The notes under the pieces are model-generated. The model had not been told where the DNA came from. It did no database searches and saw nothing but the letters and a program-made list of their open reading frames with translations. A program made the position numbers and the translations under genes. From Cobetia sp. cqz5-12 (lineage in GTDB: Bacteria; Pseudomonadota; Gammaproteobacteria; Pseudomonadales; Halomonadaceae): 64,000 nt of DNA. Every line of letters begins with the position of its first letter. The stretch's first letter is position 1. The DNA lies in assembly GCF_016495405.1 (NCBI RefSeq), contig NZ_CP044522.1, positions 930,001 through 994,000 of the forward strand. Reading direction: 5' to 3'. Positions 45,598 through 53,821 of the stretch are shown in pieces.

Positions 45598-47430
45598 ATG
45601 ACAGCTGCAACCCCCAACACCAACACCGTCGATCATGCCGATCGCGTCAAGGTCACCGAAGTCGTGCTGCGCGATGGCCACCAGTCATTGATCGCGACCC
45701 GCATGCGCACCGAAGACATGCTGCCGATTGCCGCGCGCCTCGATCAGGCCGGTTTCTACAGCCTCGAAGTGTGGGGCGGCGCGACCTTCGATGCCTGCGT
45801 GCGTTTCTTGAAGGAAGACCCCTGGGCGCGCCTGAAGGCGCTCAAGGAAGCCATGCCGAATACCCCGCTGCAGATGCTGCTGCGCGGCCAGAACCTGCTC
45901 GGCTATCGTCACTACGCCGATGATGTGGTGGAGGCCTTCGTCGAGCGCGCCGCGGCAGGTGGCATCGACATCTTCCGTGTCTTCGATGCACTGAATGACC
46001 TGCGCAACATGGAAACCGCCATGCGCGCGGTCAAGAAGGCCGGCAAGCACGCCCAGGGCACCATCTGCTACACCGTAAGCCCGGTGCATACGCTGGAGAT
46101 GTATGTCGAGCAGGCGCGCAGGCTGGTCGAGATGGGGGCCGATTCCATCGCCATCAAGGACATGGCCGGCCTGCTGACGCCGTACGCCACCTATGACCTG
46201 GTCAGCGCGCTGGTCGAGGCGGTCGAGGTGCCGATCCACCTGCACAGCCACGCCACGGCAGGCCTGGCGCCGCAGTGCCAGATAAAGGCCGTCGAGGCGG
46301 GCTGTCGCCACATTGACACCTGCATCTCGGCCTTCGCCGGTGGCACCAGCCATCCGGCCACCGAATCCTTCGTGGCCTCGCTGCGCGGTACCCAGTGGGA
46401 TACCGGCCTTGAGCTGGAGTCGCTGCGCGAGATCGGCGATTACTTCCACGAGGTGCGCCGCAAGTATTCGGCCTTCGAGAGCGAATTCACCCGTGAGGAT
46501 GTCTCGGTCCAGATCAGTCAGATCCCCGGCGGCATGATGTCGAACCTGGCCAGCCAGTTGAAGGAGCAGAACGCCCTGGAGCGCATCCGCGAGGTCTTCG
46601 ATGAGATTCCGCGTGTGCGTGCCGATCTCGGCTATCCCCCGCTGGTCACCCCGACCTCGCAGATCGTCGGCACCCAGGCGGTACTCAACGTGCTGACCGG
46701 CGAGCGCTACAAGAGCATCACCAATGAAGTGAAGCGCTACCTGCAGGGCGGCTATGGCCAGGCGCCGGCACCCGTCAATGAAGAAGTCCGCTCGCGTGCC
46801 ATCGGCAACGCGCCGGTGGAAGTCGGGCGCCCGGCCGACCTGCTCGCGCCGGAGATGACGCGTCTCACCGAGGAGCTGGGCGAGCTGGCCGAGTCCCCCG
46901 AGGACGTGCTGACCTTCGCCATGTTCCCGGAGCTGGGACGTGACTTCCTCAGTGAGCGTCGCGCCGGCACCCTCACGCCGGAAGTCATCCCCCAGGGCGA
47001 GGCGGAGCGTCCGGTGTCCTCTGGCGTGCCGACCGAGTTCGTCATCGACGTGCACGGCGAGTCCTACGCGGTGCAGATCACCGGCGTCGGCGGTGCCAAG
47101 GGCAGCAAGCGTCACGTCTACCTGACCCTGGACGGCATGCCGGAAGAGGTGGTGTTCGAGGCCAAGGACGATTACGTGGCGGGTGGCCATAGCGGCGGAC
47201 GCGCCAGCGCCTCGGCGCCGGGCCATGTCACCACCGCGATGCCGGGCAACATCGTCGAGGTGCTGGTCGCGGTCGGTGACAGTGTCACGGCGGGTCAGTC
47301 GGTGCTGATCAGTGAGGCGATGAAGATGGAAACCGAGATCGCCGCGCGGGTCGATGGCACCGTCAAGGCCATTCATGTCGCGCGTGGCGATCGTGTCACG
47401 CCGGGGGAAGTGCTGATCGAGATCGCGTGA
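45598..47430 (+). CDS. pycB: Pyruvate carboxylase subunit B (carboxyltransferase and biotin carrier)
   Basis: A 610-residue protein: HMGL-like TIM barrel ([21 protein letters not shown] at the N-terminus, metal-binding [19 protein letters not shown]), a conserved carboxylase domain, a Gly/Ser/Ala-rich linker at about 530-545 and a C-terminal biotinyl domain with [10 protein letters not shown]. The same architecture occurs in the alpha subunit of oxaloacetate decarboxylase (OadA). No oadB or oadG membrane subunits are nearby and a biotin carboxylase is adjacent, so pyruvate carboxylase is preferred. AGAAGGA precedes the ATG. Confidence 0.92.
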   Translation: MTAATPNTNTVDHADRVKVTEVVLRDGHQSLIATRMRTEDMLPIAARLDQAGFYSLEVWGGATFDACVRFLKEDPWARLKALKEAMPNTPLQMLLRGQNLLGYRHYADDVVEAFVERAAAGGIDIFRVFDALNDLRNMETAMRAVKKAGKHAQGTICYTVSPVHTLEMYVEQARRLVEMGADSIAIKDMAGLLTPYATYDLVSALVEAVEVPIHLHSHATAGLAPQCQIKAVEAGCRHIDTCISAFAGGTSHPATESFVASLRGTQWDTGLELESLREIGDYFHEVRRKYSAFESEFTREDVSVQISQIPGGMMSNLASQLKEQNALERIREVFDEIPRVRADLGYPPLVTPTSQIVGTQAVLNVLTGERYKSITNEVKRYLQGGYGQAPAPVNEEVRSRAIGNAPVEVGRPADLLAPEMTRLTEELGELAESPEDVLTFAMFPELGRDFLSERRAGTLTPEVIPQGEAERPVSSGVPTEFVIDVHGESYAVQITGVGGAKGSKRHVYLTLDGMPEEVVFEAKDDYVAGGHSGGRASASAPGHVTTAMPGNIVEVLVAVGDSVTAGQSVLISEAMKMETEIAARVDGTVKAIHVARGDRVTPGEVLIEIA

Positions 47431-47498
47431 TGCCAGCGGCGGCGAGGTTGCAAAATCTGGCCGCCGTCACCATCTGACAGCTATACGATCACCAGGGG

Positions 47499-47536
47499 CG
47501 GTCGGGCACCTTCGAGGCCCTGCCGTCCTTTTTTGC
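47499..47536 (+). terminator. Probable terminator of the pyc operon
   Basis: An imperfect GC-rich stem (47499-47511 with 47515-47525, TCG loop, one or two bulges) followed by TCCTTTTTTGC. It ends only a few bases before the gloA RBS (GGAAGG). Confidence 0.55.
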
Positions 47537-47548
47537 GGAAGGACAGAC

Positions 47549-48100
47549 ATGGCAACACATTTCGAGCAGGTTCCCGGCCTGAGTGAGCAGATCGACCCGG
47601 CCACCCGTGGTTACGTCTTCAACCAGACCATGCTGCGCATCAAGGACCCCGAGCGCAGCCTGGATTTCTACACCCGCGTGCTGGGCATGCGTCTGGTACG
47701 CAAGCTCGACTTCCCGGAGATGCAGTTCAGTCTTTATTTCCTTGCCTATCTGGATGACGTTCAGGCCAGCGAAGTGCCCGGTGATGATCTGAAGCGCACC
47801 ACCTACACCTTCGGGCGTGAGGCGATGCTGGAGCTGACTCATAACTGGGGTACCGAGAACGACCCGGACTTCGCCTACCATGACGGCAATGCCCAACCGC
47901 AGGGCTTTGGGCATATCGGGGTCAGCGTGCCGGATGTCTACGCGGCTGCCGAGCGTTTCGAGTCGCTGGGCGTCGAGTTCGTCAAGCGCCCCGACGATGG
48001 CAAGATGAAGGGCCTTGCCTTCGTGAAGGACCCCGATGGCTACTGGATCGAGATCCTGCGCGCCGATACCTTCGAGCGTCAGGCCAACGGCGAAGCCTGA
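47549..48100 (+). CDS. gloA: Lactoylglutathione lyase (glyoxalase I)
   Basis: A 183-residue enzyme converting the methylglyoxal-glutathione adduct to S-lactoylglutathione. [26 protein letters not shown] opens the first betaalphabetabetabeta unit; [11 protein letters not shown] and [12 protein letters not shown] carry metal ligands, with Glu in YWIEIL. The length and N-terminal [14 protein letters not shown] extension are those of the longer, eukaryote-like (zinc-type) form rather than the 135-residue nickel-type E. coli enzyme. RBS GGAAGGAC. mgsA, the source of methylglyoxal, is 3 kb away. Confidence 0.94.
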   Translation: MATHFEQVPGLSEQIDPATRGYVFNQTMLRIKDPERSLDFYTRVLGMRLVRKLDFPEMQFSLYFLAYLDDVQASEVPGDDLKRTTYTFGREAMLELTHNWGTENDPDFAYHDGNAQPQGFGHIGVSVPDVYAAAERFESLGVEFVKRPDDGKMKGLAFVKDPDGYWIEILRADTFERQANGEA

Positions 48101-48121
48101 AGCAGGCCGCTGCCGTAAGAG

Positions 48122-48158
48122 AACCGCCACCATCGGCATGCCCGGGGTGGCGGTTTTC
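48122..48158 (+). terminator. Intrinsic terminator after gloA
   Basis: A 10-bp stem (48122-48131 with 48146-48155) followed by TTTTC. Confidence 0.8.
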
Positions 48159-48295
48159 GTCTATACGAAACCATACGTTGCAGGGGTGTCAGCGGCATCC
48201 GCTTGCTGCAATGATGATGTCTGACTGACACTCGCAAGGCGTTCATCATTGATGGCCTTCGAGATCGATCGCCCATGACGAAAGAGGAGACAGCT

Positions 48296-49048
48296 ATGTC
48301 GGAGAATGCACAGCGGTTGAGCGGCAAGGTGGCGGTAGTCAGTGGGGCTTCACGCGGGATCGGTGCCGGGATCGCGCAGCGCCTGGCGGCGGACGGCGCT
48401 CTCGTCATCGTCAACTATCGCAGCGACAGTGATGGCGCCTTGCAGGTCGTGAAGGATATCGAGTCACGGGGTGGCAAGGCGACCGCCGTACAGGCCGATG
48501 TCGGTGTCAGCAGCGACGCGGCACAATTGTTCACGCAAGCCCTGCACCTGTATGGCGGGGTGGATATCCTGGTCAACAATGCCGGCATGAGCATCTACAA
48601 GCCCATCGCCGAATTCACGGATGACGACTTCGCCAACCTGATGCAGGCCAATCTGACCGGTTCCTTCAATCTGATGCGTGAGGCGGCGCAGCACCTGCGT
48701 GATGGCGGACGCGTGATCAACATGTCCACCTCGGTGACGCGGCAGATGTTCGCGACCTACGGGCCCTATGCGGCTTCCAAGGCCGCGGTGGACCAGCTGA
48801 CGCGGGTGCTGGCCAAGGAAGTCGGTGAGCGAGGCATCACGGTCAATGCCGTGGCGCCGGGCCCGACCGATACTGGCCTGTTTCGTCATGGCAAGAGTGA
48901 AGAGACCATTGAGCGCCTCAAGGGCATGGCGGCGCTGGGGCGCATTGCGGACCCGCAGGATGTTGCAGCCGTCGTGGCCTGGCTTGCCAGCGAAGATGCC
49001 GGCTGGGTGAGTGGCCAGGTCATCGGTGCCAATGGCGGCTTTGCCTGA
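48296..49048 (+). CDS. SDR-family oxidoreductase (classical, FabG-like)
   Basis: A 250-residue short-chain dehydrogenase. GASRGIGAGIA binds the cofactor, NNAGMS is the structural NNAG, and the catalytic triad is Ser (MSTSVTRQ), Tyr and Lys in GPYAASKAA. PGPTDTGLF follows. The Arg in NYRSDS after the second strand suggests NADPH. Substrate unknown. ATG 48296 is preceded by GAGGAGA; the upstream ATG at 48275 has no RBS. Stands alone, with its own spacer of 195 bp. Confidence 0.85.
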   Translation: MSENAQRLSGKVAVVSGASRGIGAGIAQRLAADGALVIVNYRSDSDGALQVVKDIESRGGKATAVQADVGVSSDAAQLFTQALHLYGGVDILVNNAGMSIYKPIAEFTDDDFANLMQANLTGSFNLMREAAQHLRDGGRVINMSTSVTRQMFATYGPYAASKAAVDQLTRVLAKEVGERGITVNAVAPGPTDTGLFRHGKSEETIERLKGMAALGRIADPQDVAAVVAWLASEDAGWVSGQVIGANGGFA

Positions 49049-49143
49049 GGTCACCTGGGAGGGTTTTGCCTAACACCGTCCATGTTTGCGGCTATGCTGT
49101 TGTCAGGATGAGGTTTGTTCAGACATTGGCATGAGGGGCTGGT

Positions 49144-49851
49144 ATGAAGGTGACAGCTAGCGAAGTCCACGGCGATATCTCGCCGCAGGGCGTGATCCCG
49201 GCTCCCGATGGGTTGCGTGTGGGTTACCCCGGGCACCTTGGGGGGTACTCGCGCGAGTGTGCGCTCAAGCTCTATGCCAACGACGCCCAGCTCAAGGCCT
49301 ACGCAGGTATCGACGAGGTCATCAGGGCGCTGGCGGAAGGTGAGATCGATACTGCCGTGGTGCCCTGGTCACGTGGGCATCAGCGTCCGGTACGCGCCAC
49401 GCATCAGGCCCTGGCCTTCTGGACGGGTATCTGCGTCGAGCGGCGTGTCTTCCGTGCCATCAGCCTCAGTCTACTCGGGCCGCCCGGGGCTTCGCCGTCG
49501 GCGGTGAGGCGTATCGTGGCGCGGGAGGCCCTGTTCGAAGAGTGCGATGCCTGGCTGCAGCAGAACCTGCCGGAGGTCGAGCGGGTGGAGTGTCTGCACA
49601 TGGCGGATGCACTGGACATGGCAGAGAGTCGCAGCGATACGCTGGCCATCGCGCCGCCATCACTGGCACGTCGCCCGGGCCTTGTGTGCCTCGCGCAGCG
49701 CATCGAGGATGATCCCGGTCGTGTGGCGCAATTCGCGGTATTGAGGCGTGATCACGCGCGGGTGCGCGGCCAGTGCTTTTCCTGTGATACCACGGTAGAT
49801 GAAGGGCAGGGCAACGCGGTGCTGTCCGGGACCAGCGAGCCCACCGGGTGA
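49144..49851 (+). CDS. Prephenate dehydratase-like protein lacking catalytic motifs
   Basis: A 235-residue protein whose order of elements resembles the prephenate dehydratase (PheA) domain: VGYPGHLGGYSRECALKLY corresponds to the opening GPEGTFS region, IDEVIRALAEGEIDTAVVPW to the FxxVFxAVExGxADxGVVPIENS region, then a second lobe ending in CLAQRIEDDPGRVAQF. The essential ENS motif reads WSRG (75-78) and the catalytic TRF reads VAQF (194-197). No chorismate mutase or ACT domain is attached. So it probably does not dehydrate prephenate; a ligand-binding role on the same fold is possible. The family call rests on pattern only. Confidence 0.55.
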   Translation: MKVTASEVHGDISPQGVIPAPDGLRVGYPGHLGGYSRECALKLYANDAQLKAYAGIDEVIRALAEGEIDTAVVPWSRGHQRPVRATHQALAFWTGICVERRVFRAISLSLLGPPGASPSAVRRIVAREALFEECDAWLQQNLPEVERVECLHMADALDMAESRSDTLAIAPPSLARRPGLVCLAQRIEDDPGRVAQFAVLRRDHARVRGQCFSCDTTVDEGQGNAVLSGTSEPTG

Positions 49852-49885
49852 AGGTCGCCGCTCGGCCCTGAGTTCCGTTATGCTG

Positions 49886-49912
49886 AAGGCCATTCGTCAT
49901 CAGAGGCCTTTT
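49886..49912 (+). terminator. Weak hairpin with T-run between the PheA-like and nicotinamidase genes
   Basis: A 6-bp stem (49886-49891 with 49905-49910), 13-nt loop, ending in TTTT. It finishes 3 bp before the ATG at 49915, so that ATG would have little room for an RBS. Confidence 0.35.
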
Positions 49913-49914
49913 GC

Positions 49915-50769
49915 ATGGTGTCTTTCGAGCAGCGCTTCTGCGCATCCTCCGCACTCTCTAGATCAGAGACGCAAGACGCCGCGACTTCACCCGATGTCGC
50001 GGCGTCTTGCGTGGTGCAACGCATTCCTGCCACTCCCGCCGAATGGGTTCCCCCCGGCGAGCTTGACGCCCGCCTGCCGGTGCGGCCTGACGTGGTGCCG
50101 GTGTCGCTACCGACGGCCGGACTGATCATCGTCGATGAGATCAACGGCTTCTGTCAGGTCGCAGGCGGTGCGTTGGCGCCTCAGGCGCCCAATGCCCAGG
50201 TCAGCAGGATGATCGCCCTCAGCGATACGCTGGCGCGGACCTTCAGTGAGCGTAGACGCCCGCTGCTGGTCTTCATTGATTCCCATGCGCCGGGCAAGCC
50301 GGAGCCGCCCTATCCCGCCCATTGTGAGCAGGGCAGCGGCGAGGATGAGCTGGTGGCGGAACTTGCCTGGCTGGAAGAGGATCCGCAGGCCACGCTGGTA
50401 CGCAAGGACTGCATCAATGGCTATGTCGGCGCGATTGATCTCGATACCCAGGTCAATGCGCTACAGGAGTGGGTGAGCGACGAAGGGCTGGAAACCCTGG
50501 TCGTGGTAGGCATCTGCACCGATATCTGCGTGATGGACCTGGTATTGACGTTGCTGTCGGCGCGCAATCACGGCCTGCTGGGCAAGGTGCGTGACATCGT
50601 GGTACTGGAGCCCGGCTGTGCCACCTACGACCTGCCAGCCGAGGTGGTCGCGCAGCTGGGTTTCCCCGATACGGCGACGCATCCCCAGGCAGACAGTCAT
50701 CACATCGGACTTTACTGCATGGCGGCGCGTGGGGCGGTGATCGCCAGTCAGCTTGAGCTGACCTCTTGA
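49915..50769 (+). CDS. Isochorismatase-family hydrolase, plant-type nicotinamidase-like
   Basis: A 284-residue reading. The cysteine hydrolase triad is intact: Asp74 (IIVDEINGF), Lys164 (VRKDCINGY) and Cys205 (GICTDICV). FIDSHAPGKPEPPYPAHC, LLSARNHG and DSHHIGLY resemble, from memory, plant nicotinamidase NIC1 more than the short bacterial PncA. Such an enzyme would turn nicotinamide into nicotinate for NAD salvage. The start is uncertain: the first 30 codons contain a perfect 17-bp hairpin and no RBS is seen, so GTG at 50011 or 50014 (followed by QRIPATPAEW) may be the true start. Confidence 0.78.
   Translation: MVSFEQRFCASSALSRSETQDAATSPDVAASCVVQRIPATPAEWVPPGELDARLPVRPDVVPVSLPTAGLIIVDEINGFCQVAGGALAPQAPNAQVSRMIALSDTLARTFSERRRPLLVFIDSHAPGKPEPPYPAHCEQGSGEDELVAELAWLEEDPQATLVRKDCINGYVGAIDLDTQVNALQEWVSDEGLETLVVVGICTDICVMDLVLTLLSARNHGLLGKVRDIVVLEPGCATYDLPAEVVAQLGFPDTATHPQADSHHIGLYCMAARGAVIASQLELTS
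49969..50012. repeat. Perfect 17-bp inverted repeat at the 5' end of the nicotinamidase-like gene
   Basis: Arms 49969-49985 and 49996-50012 are exact complements with a 10-nt loop. It reads in frame through the N-terminal region if translation starts at 49915. No T tract follows. It may be a leader structure, or the remains of a terminator or repetitive palindrome. Confidence 0.75.
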
Positions 50770-50784
50770 GTTGACCTATTGAGT
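50759..50784. repeat. 13-bp tandem duplication spanning a stop codon
   Basis: Units TGACCTCTTGAGT (50759-50771) and TGACCTATTGAGT (50772-50784) differ at one base. The stop TGA of the preceding gene (50767-50769) lies inside the first copy. Confidence 0.75.
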
Positions 50785-50976
50785 AGATGTCCTGATCTGC
50801 TGTCATGGACTGAGCTGCGTCTCTCGTAGCGTCGCCGGAGAGAGGGGTAGACGATTAGAGAGTAATTGAAGAGAGAGGAAGAGCAGGGGTGGTGGCAGGA
50901 AGGCAGAAATTTCGCCAGATGCCGCACAGACAATACTGCCTGTCTGCGCAAAAGGTAGTTTGATTACAACATCTGG

Positions 50977-51021
50977 CCATGAAAACGCCGCCTCTCTTGC
51001 GAGCAGGCGGCGTTTTCATGG
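50977..51021. terminator. Bidirectional terminator between the nicotinamidase-like gene and mgsA
   Basis: Perfect 17-bp stem (50977-50993 with 51005-51021), 11-nt loop, with AAAA and TTTT near the ends of the arms. The rest of the 270-bp spacer is AT-richer than its surroundings and holds no gene I can support. Confidence 0.8.
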
Positions 51022-51039
51022 GGCGACATCCAGCGTCAT

Positions 51040-51513
51040 TCAGGCGCGGGTGCTGACCCAGTCGTTGGCGTCCGGCACGGCCACTTCGACTTCCTCGGAG
51101 ATCAACTTCGAGTGGAAGAGGAAGTCCGCGCTGGCCGCATTGCTGGCGACCGGCACGTTCCACAATGCCGCCAGGCGCAGCAGCGCCTTGACGTCAGGGT
51201 CGTGCGGCATCGGCGCAAACGGGTCCCACAGGAAGACCAGCAGGTCCAGATTGCCTTCGGCGATGCGCGCGCCGATCTGCTGATCACCGCCCAGCGGGCC
51301 GCTCAGCAGGCCCTCGACCTCGAGGCCCAGCTCCTTGCTGATGCGGCGAGCAGTGGTGCCTGTGCCCAGCAGCTGGTGGCGGGACAGCTCATCGCGCCAG
51401 CGATTGGCCCACGCCAGCATTTCATCCTTCTTGCCATCGTGCGCCACCAGCGCAATGCGCTTGCGTGCTGGCAAGGTGCGCCGTGCCTGGCGCTTGGGTC
51501 GTTGTTCGCTCAT
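51040..51513 (-). CDS. mgsA: Methylglyoxal synthase
   Basis: A 157-residue enzyme (E. coli 152) turning dihydroxyacetone phosphate into methylglyoxal, a glycolytic overflow valve. RIALVAHDGKKDEML, GTGTTARRI with phosphate contacts, GLEVEGLLSGPLGGDQQIGA and FLWDPFAPMPHDPDVKALLR with the catalytic Asp are all conserved. The first 16 residues are basic and variable. It is downstream of pykA on the same strand, 79 bp away, with a hairpin between. gloA, which starts removal of the product, is 3 kb away. Confidence 0.95.
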   Translation of the reverse strand: MSEQRPKRQARRTLPARKRIALVAHDGKKDEMLAWANRWRDELSRHQLLGTGTTARRISKELGLEVEGLLSGPLGGDQQIGARIAEGNLDLLVFLWDPFAPMPHDPDVKALLRLAALWNVPVASNAASADFLFHSKLISEEVEVAVPDANDWVSTRA

Positions 51514-51542
51514 TCCCTGACCTCCTGAGGATGGGGCAATGT

Positions 51543-51585
51543 CGCTGACCCTCCGCCCCGAAAGGCCCGGGGCGGAGGGTCAGCG
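51543..51585 (-). terminator. Long GC-rich hairpin between pykA and mgsA
   Basis: Perfect 18-bp arms (51543-51560 with 51568-51585), 7-nt loop, no T tract. It starts 8 bp after the pykA stop. Could give partial termination or a stable pykA 3' end. Confidence 0.65.
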
Positions 51586-51592
51586 AGGCCGA

Positions 51593-53062
51593 TCAGTCGA
51601 TGGTGCTGCCGACAGTGACGATCTTCATGGTGTTGGTGCCGCCATGTGCGTTCATCTGGTCACCACGAGTCAGGATCACCAGGTCACCGCGAGTCGCGAT
51701 GCCGCGGGCTTCCAGCTCCGCGATGGCGCGACGATTGATTTCCGCCGCCGGCAATTCGCTGGAATCGAAGGGCAGTGACACCACGCCGCGGTAGAGCGCC
51801 ATGCGGCGCTGGGTCTTCTGGTCCTGCGCGAGGCCGACGATGGGCAGGCCGGAGCGGATGCGCGAGGCGATCAGCGGGGTATAGCCGGATTCCGTCATGC
51901 AGACGATGGCCACGACACCGGTCAGGTGGTTGGCGGCATACATCGCGGACAGCGCGATGGTCTCGTCGGTCTTGCTGAAGCCTTCGTGGATGCGGTGCTG
52001 GGATTCCTGCGCGGCACGTTCACGTTCGGCGCCCAGGCAGACGCGATCCATGGTCTCGATGGTCTCGACCGGGAAGTCGCCGGCGGCGGTCTCGGCCGAC
52101 AGCATCACGGCGTCGGTGCCGTCGAGCACGGCATTGGCGACGTCGAAGACTTCGGCGCGGGTCGGCAGCGGCGCGCTGATCATGGATTCCATCATCTGGG
52201 TGGCCGTGATGACCACGCGGTTGAGGCTGCGCGCGCGGCGGATCATGCGCTTCTGCACGCCGATCAGCTGGGCATCGCCAATCTCGACGCCCAGGTCACC
52301 ACGCGCCACCATCACGCCTTCACTGGCGAGAATGATGCCGTCCAGTACGGCGTCGTCGGCCACGGCTTCGGCGCGCTCGACCTTGGCGATCAGGCCGATG
52401 TCACGACCTTCCTCGCCCAGCAGCTCACGTGCCAGCTGCATGTCGGCGCCGCTGCGCGGGAAGGACACGGCCAGATAGTCGACACCGATATCGATGGCGG
52501 TCTTCAGGTCTGCCTTGTCCTTGTCGGTCAGGGCTTCGGCAGACAGACCGCCGCCTTGCTTGTTGATGCCCTTGTTGTTGGACAGCTTGCCGCCGACCTT
52601 GACGGTGGTGTGGATCTCGTTGCCCTTGAGCTCATTGACCTCAAGCACCACGCGGCCATCGTCGAGCAGCAGCACGTCGCCCGCGACCACGTCATCGGCC
52701 AGTTCCTGGTAGTCACAGCCGACGCGCTCGACGGTACCTTCATCACGGCCCAGGCCGATATCGAGGATGAACGGCTGGCCTTCGCTCAGCTTGACGGCGG
52801 TATCCTTGAAGCGCGCGATGCGGATCTTCGGACCCTGCAGGTCACCCAGCACGGCGACGCTGCGGCCCTGGGCGGCAGCGGCCTGTCGTACGGCCTCGGC
52901 GCGCATGCGGTGATCTTCGGGGCTACCGTGGGAGAAGTTGAGGCGTACCACATCGACTCCGGCACGAATCATCGCGTCGAGCACACCCGGCTTGTCACTG
53001 GCAGGGCCGAGAGTGGCGACAATCTTGGTGCGGCGGATCGGGCCGTTGAACGCGTGCGGCAT
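51593..53062 (-). CDS. pykA: Pyruvate kinase, PykA (type II) like
   Basis: A 489-residue enzyme (E. coli PykA 480) making pyruvate and ATP from [40 protein letters not shown] opens the barrel. [13 protein letters not shown], the active-site [21 protein letters not shown] and [39 protein letters not shown] are intact. C-terminal domain with [12 protein letters not shown] 53062 is nine bases after AAGGAG; the GTG seven codons upstream overlaps that RBS and is rejected. Confidence 0.94.
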   Translation of the reverse strand: MPHAFNGPIRRTKIVATLGPASDKPGVLDAMIRAGVDVVRLNFSHGSPEDHRMRAEAVRQAAAAQGRSVAVLGDLQGPKIRIARFKDTAVKLSEGQPFILDIGLGRDEGTVERVGCDYQELADDVVAGDVLLLDDGRVVLEVNELKGNEIHTTVKVGGKLSNNKGINKQGGGLSAEALTDKDKADLKTAIDIGVDYLAVSFPRSGADMQLARELLGEEGRDIGLIAKVERAEAVADDAVLDGIILASEGVMVARGDLGVEIGDAQLIGVQKRMIRRARSLNRVVITATQMMESMISAPLPTRAEVFDVANAVLDGTDAVMLSAETAAGDFPVETIETMDRVCLGAERERAAQESQHRIHEGFSKTDETIALSAMYAANHLTGVVAIVCMTESGYTPLIASRIRSGLPIVGLAQDQKTQRRMALYRGVVSLPFDSSELPAAEINRRAIAELEARGIATRGDLVILTRGDQMNAHGGTNTMKIVTVGSTID

Positions 53063-53821
53063 GAAAGCATACTCCTTGAACACTGGCGTGATGGACTGGC
53101 TGAAAACGCAAACCAGGTTGTTGTCATTTTACTACATTGAAGGCTGAAAGGGAGCCTGTCGAGTATCGTCGGCTGTCGTTGTCCATTCTCGTGATCACGA
53201 TCGGGACTGCAAGGGGGGACGTGAAGTCTGCCGCGCGATTGTTGCGAATACGTTGTCGCGGGTACGCGGACGTGGACTCTCGCTTGAGGGTTTGCCGCGC
53301 TACGCCATGCGGGGGCGGCCGGCCATTTCGACGCCTGACAGCCAGGCGTCGCATGCCCTTTGCGTCGGCGTCGGGGTGATCGCCCCATCACGCCAATGTT
53401 CGCTGGCTGGCTTTCACAGGCAGCCATTTCACTGCTACCTATATAGTGGCAATAGCCTGCTGAGCGACATTTCCGCTCATCGAGCCGGCGCAGACCGTGT
53501 ACCGGCCCCGTTGACCGCTGCCATGCGCTGATGACCTATGCTCAAGTCCGGCTCGGAGGCCGGAATGCCACGCCCCCATGCATGACGGCTGTCGATGTCA
53601 TCTGACGCAAGCCGCACGCTGGCATGGCAGGTGGCATGGCATGTCTCGAGGCTGTCGCAGAGGCGTCATCTTGAGCCGCCTTGACGAGGTGCCAGTCTCA
53701 ACATTGCTGGTCAGCGCTGAAATGCTGGGGTAGGGTAGGCGCATTTTTCGGCTGGGACAAAACCCAGCGCGACGAGTCATTCGCCGGCGCAATCAGTGCC
53801 GGCCAGGAGATGCGAGCAACC
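53063..53821. other. 759-bp spacer between pykA and topA
   Basis: The longest non-coding stretch in the window. I find no frame with coding-like composition or recognisable product on either strand. It contains a perfect 9-bp hairpin (53329-53337 with 53343-53351), an AT-rich TATATAGTG patch near 53442 with no clear -35, and the topA leader. Promoters for both divergent genes must be here. A small gene or RNA cannot be excluded. Confidence 0.5.

Noticed and set aside
45598-47430. Oxaloacetate decarboxylase alpha subunit (sodium pump)
   Set aside because: Same domain order, but no beta or gamma membrane subunits nearby, and the adjacent biotin carboxylase and LysR gene match the pyruvate carboxylase locus.
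53084-53821. Small ORFs of 60-90 codons in the pykA-topA spacer
   Set aside because: Arg/Pro-rich products without coding-like third-position bias or RBS; different frames conflict with each other.
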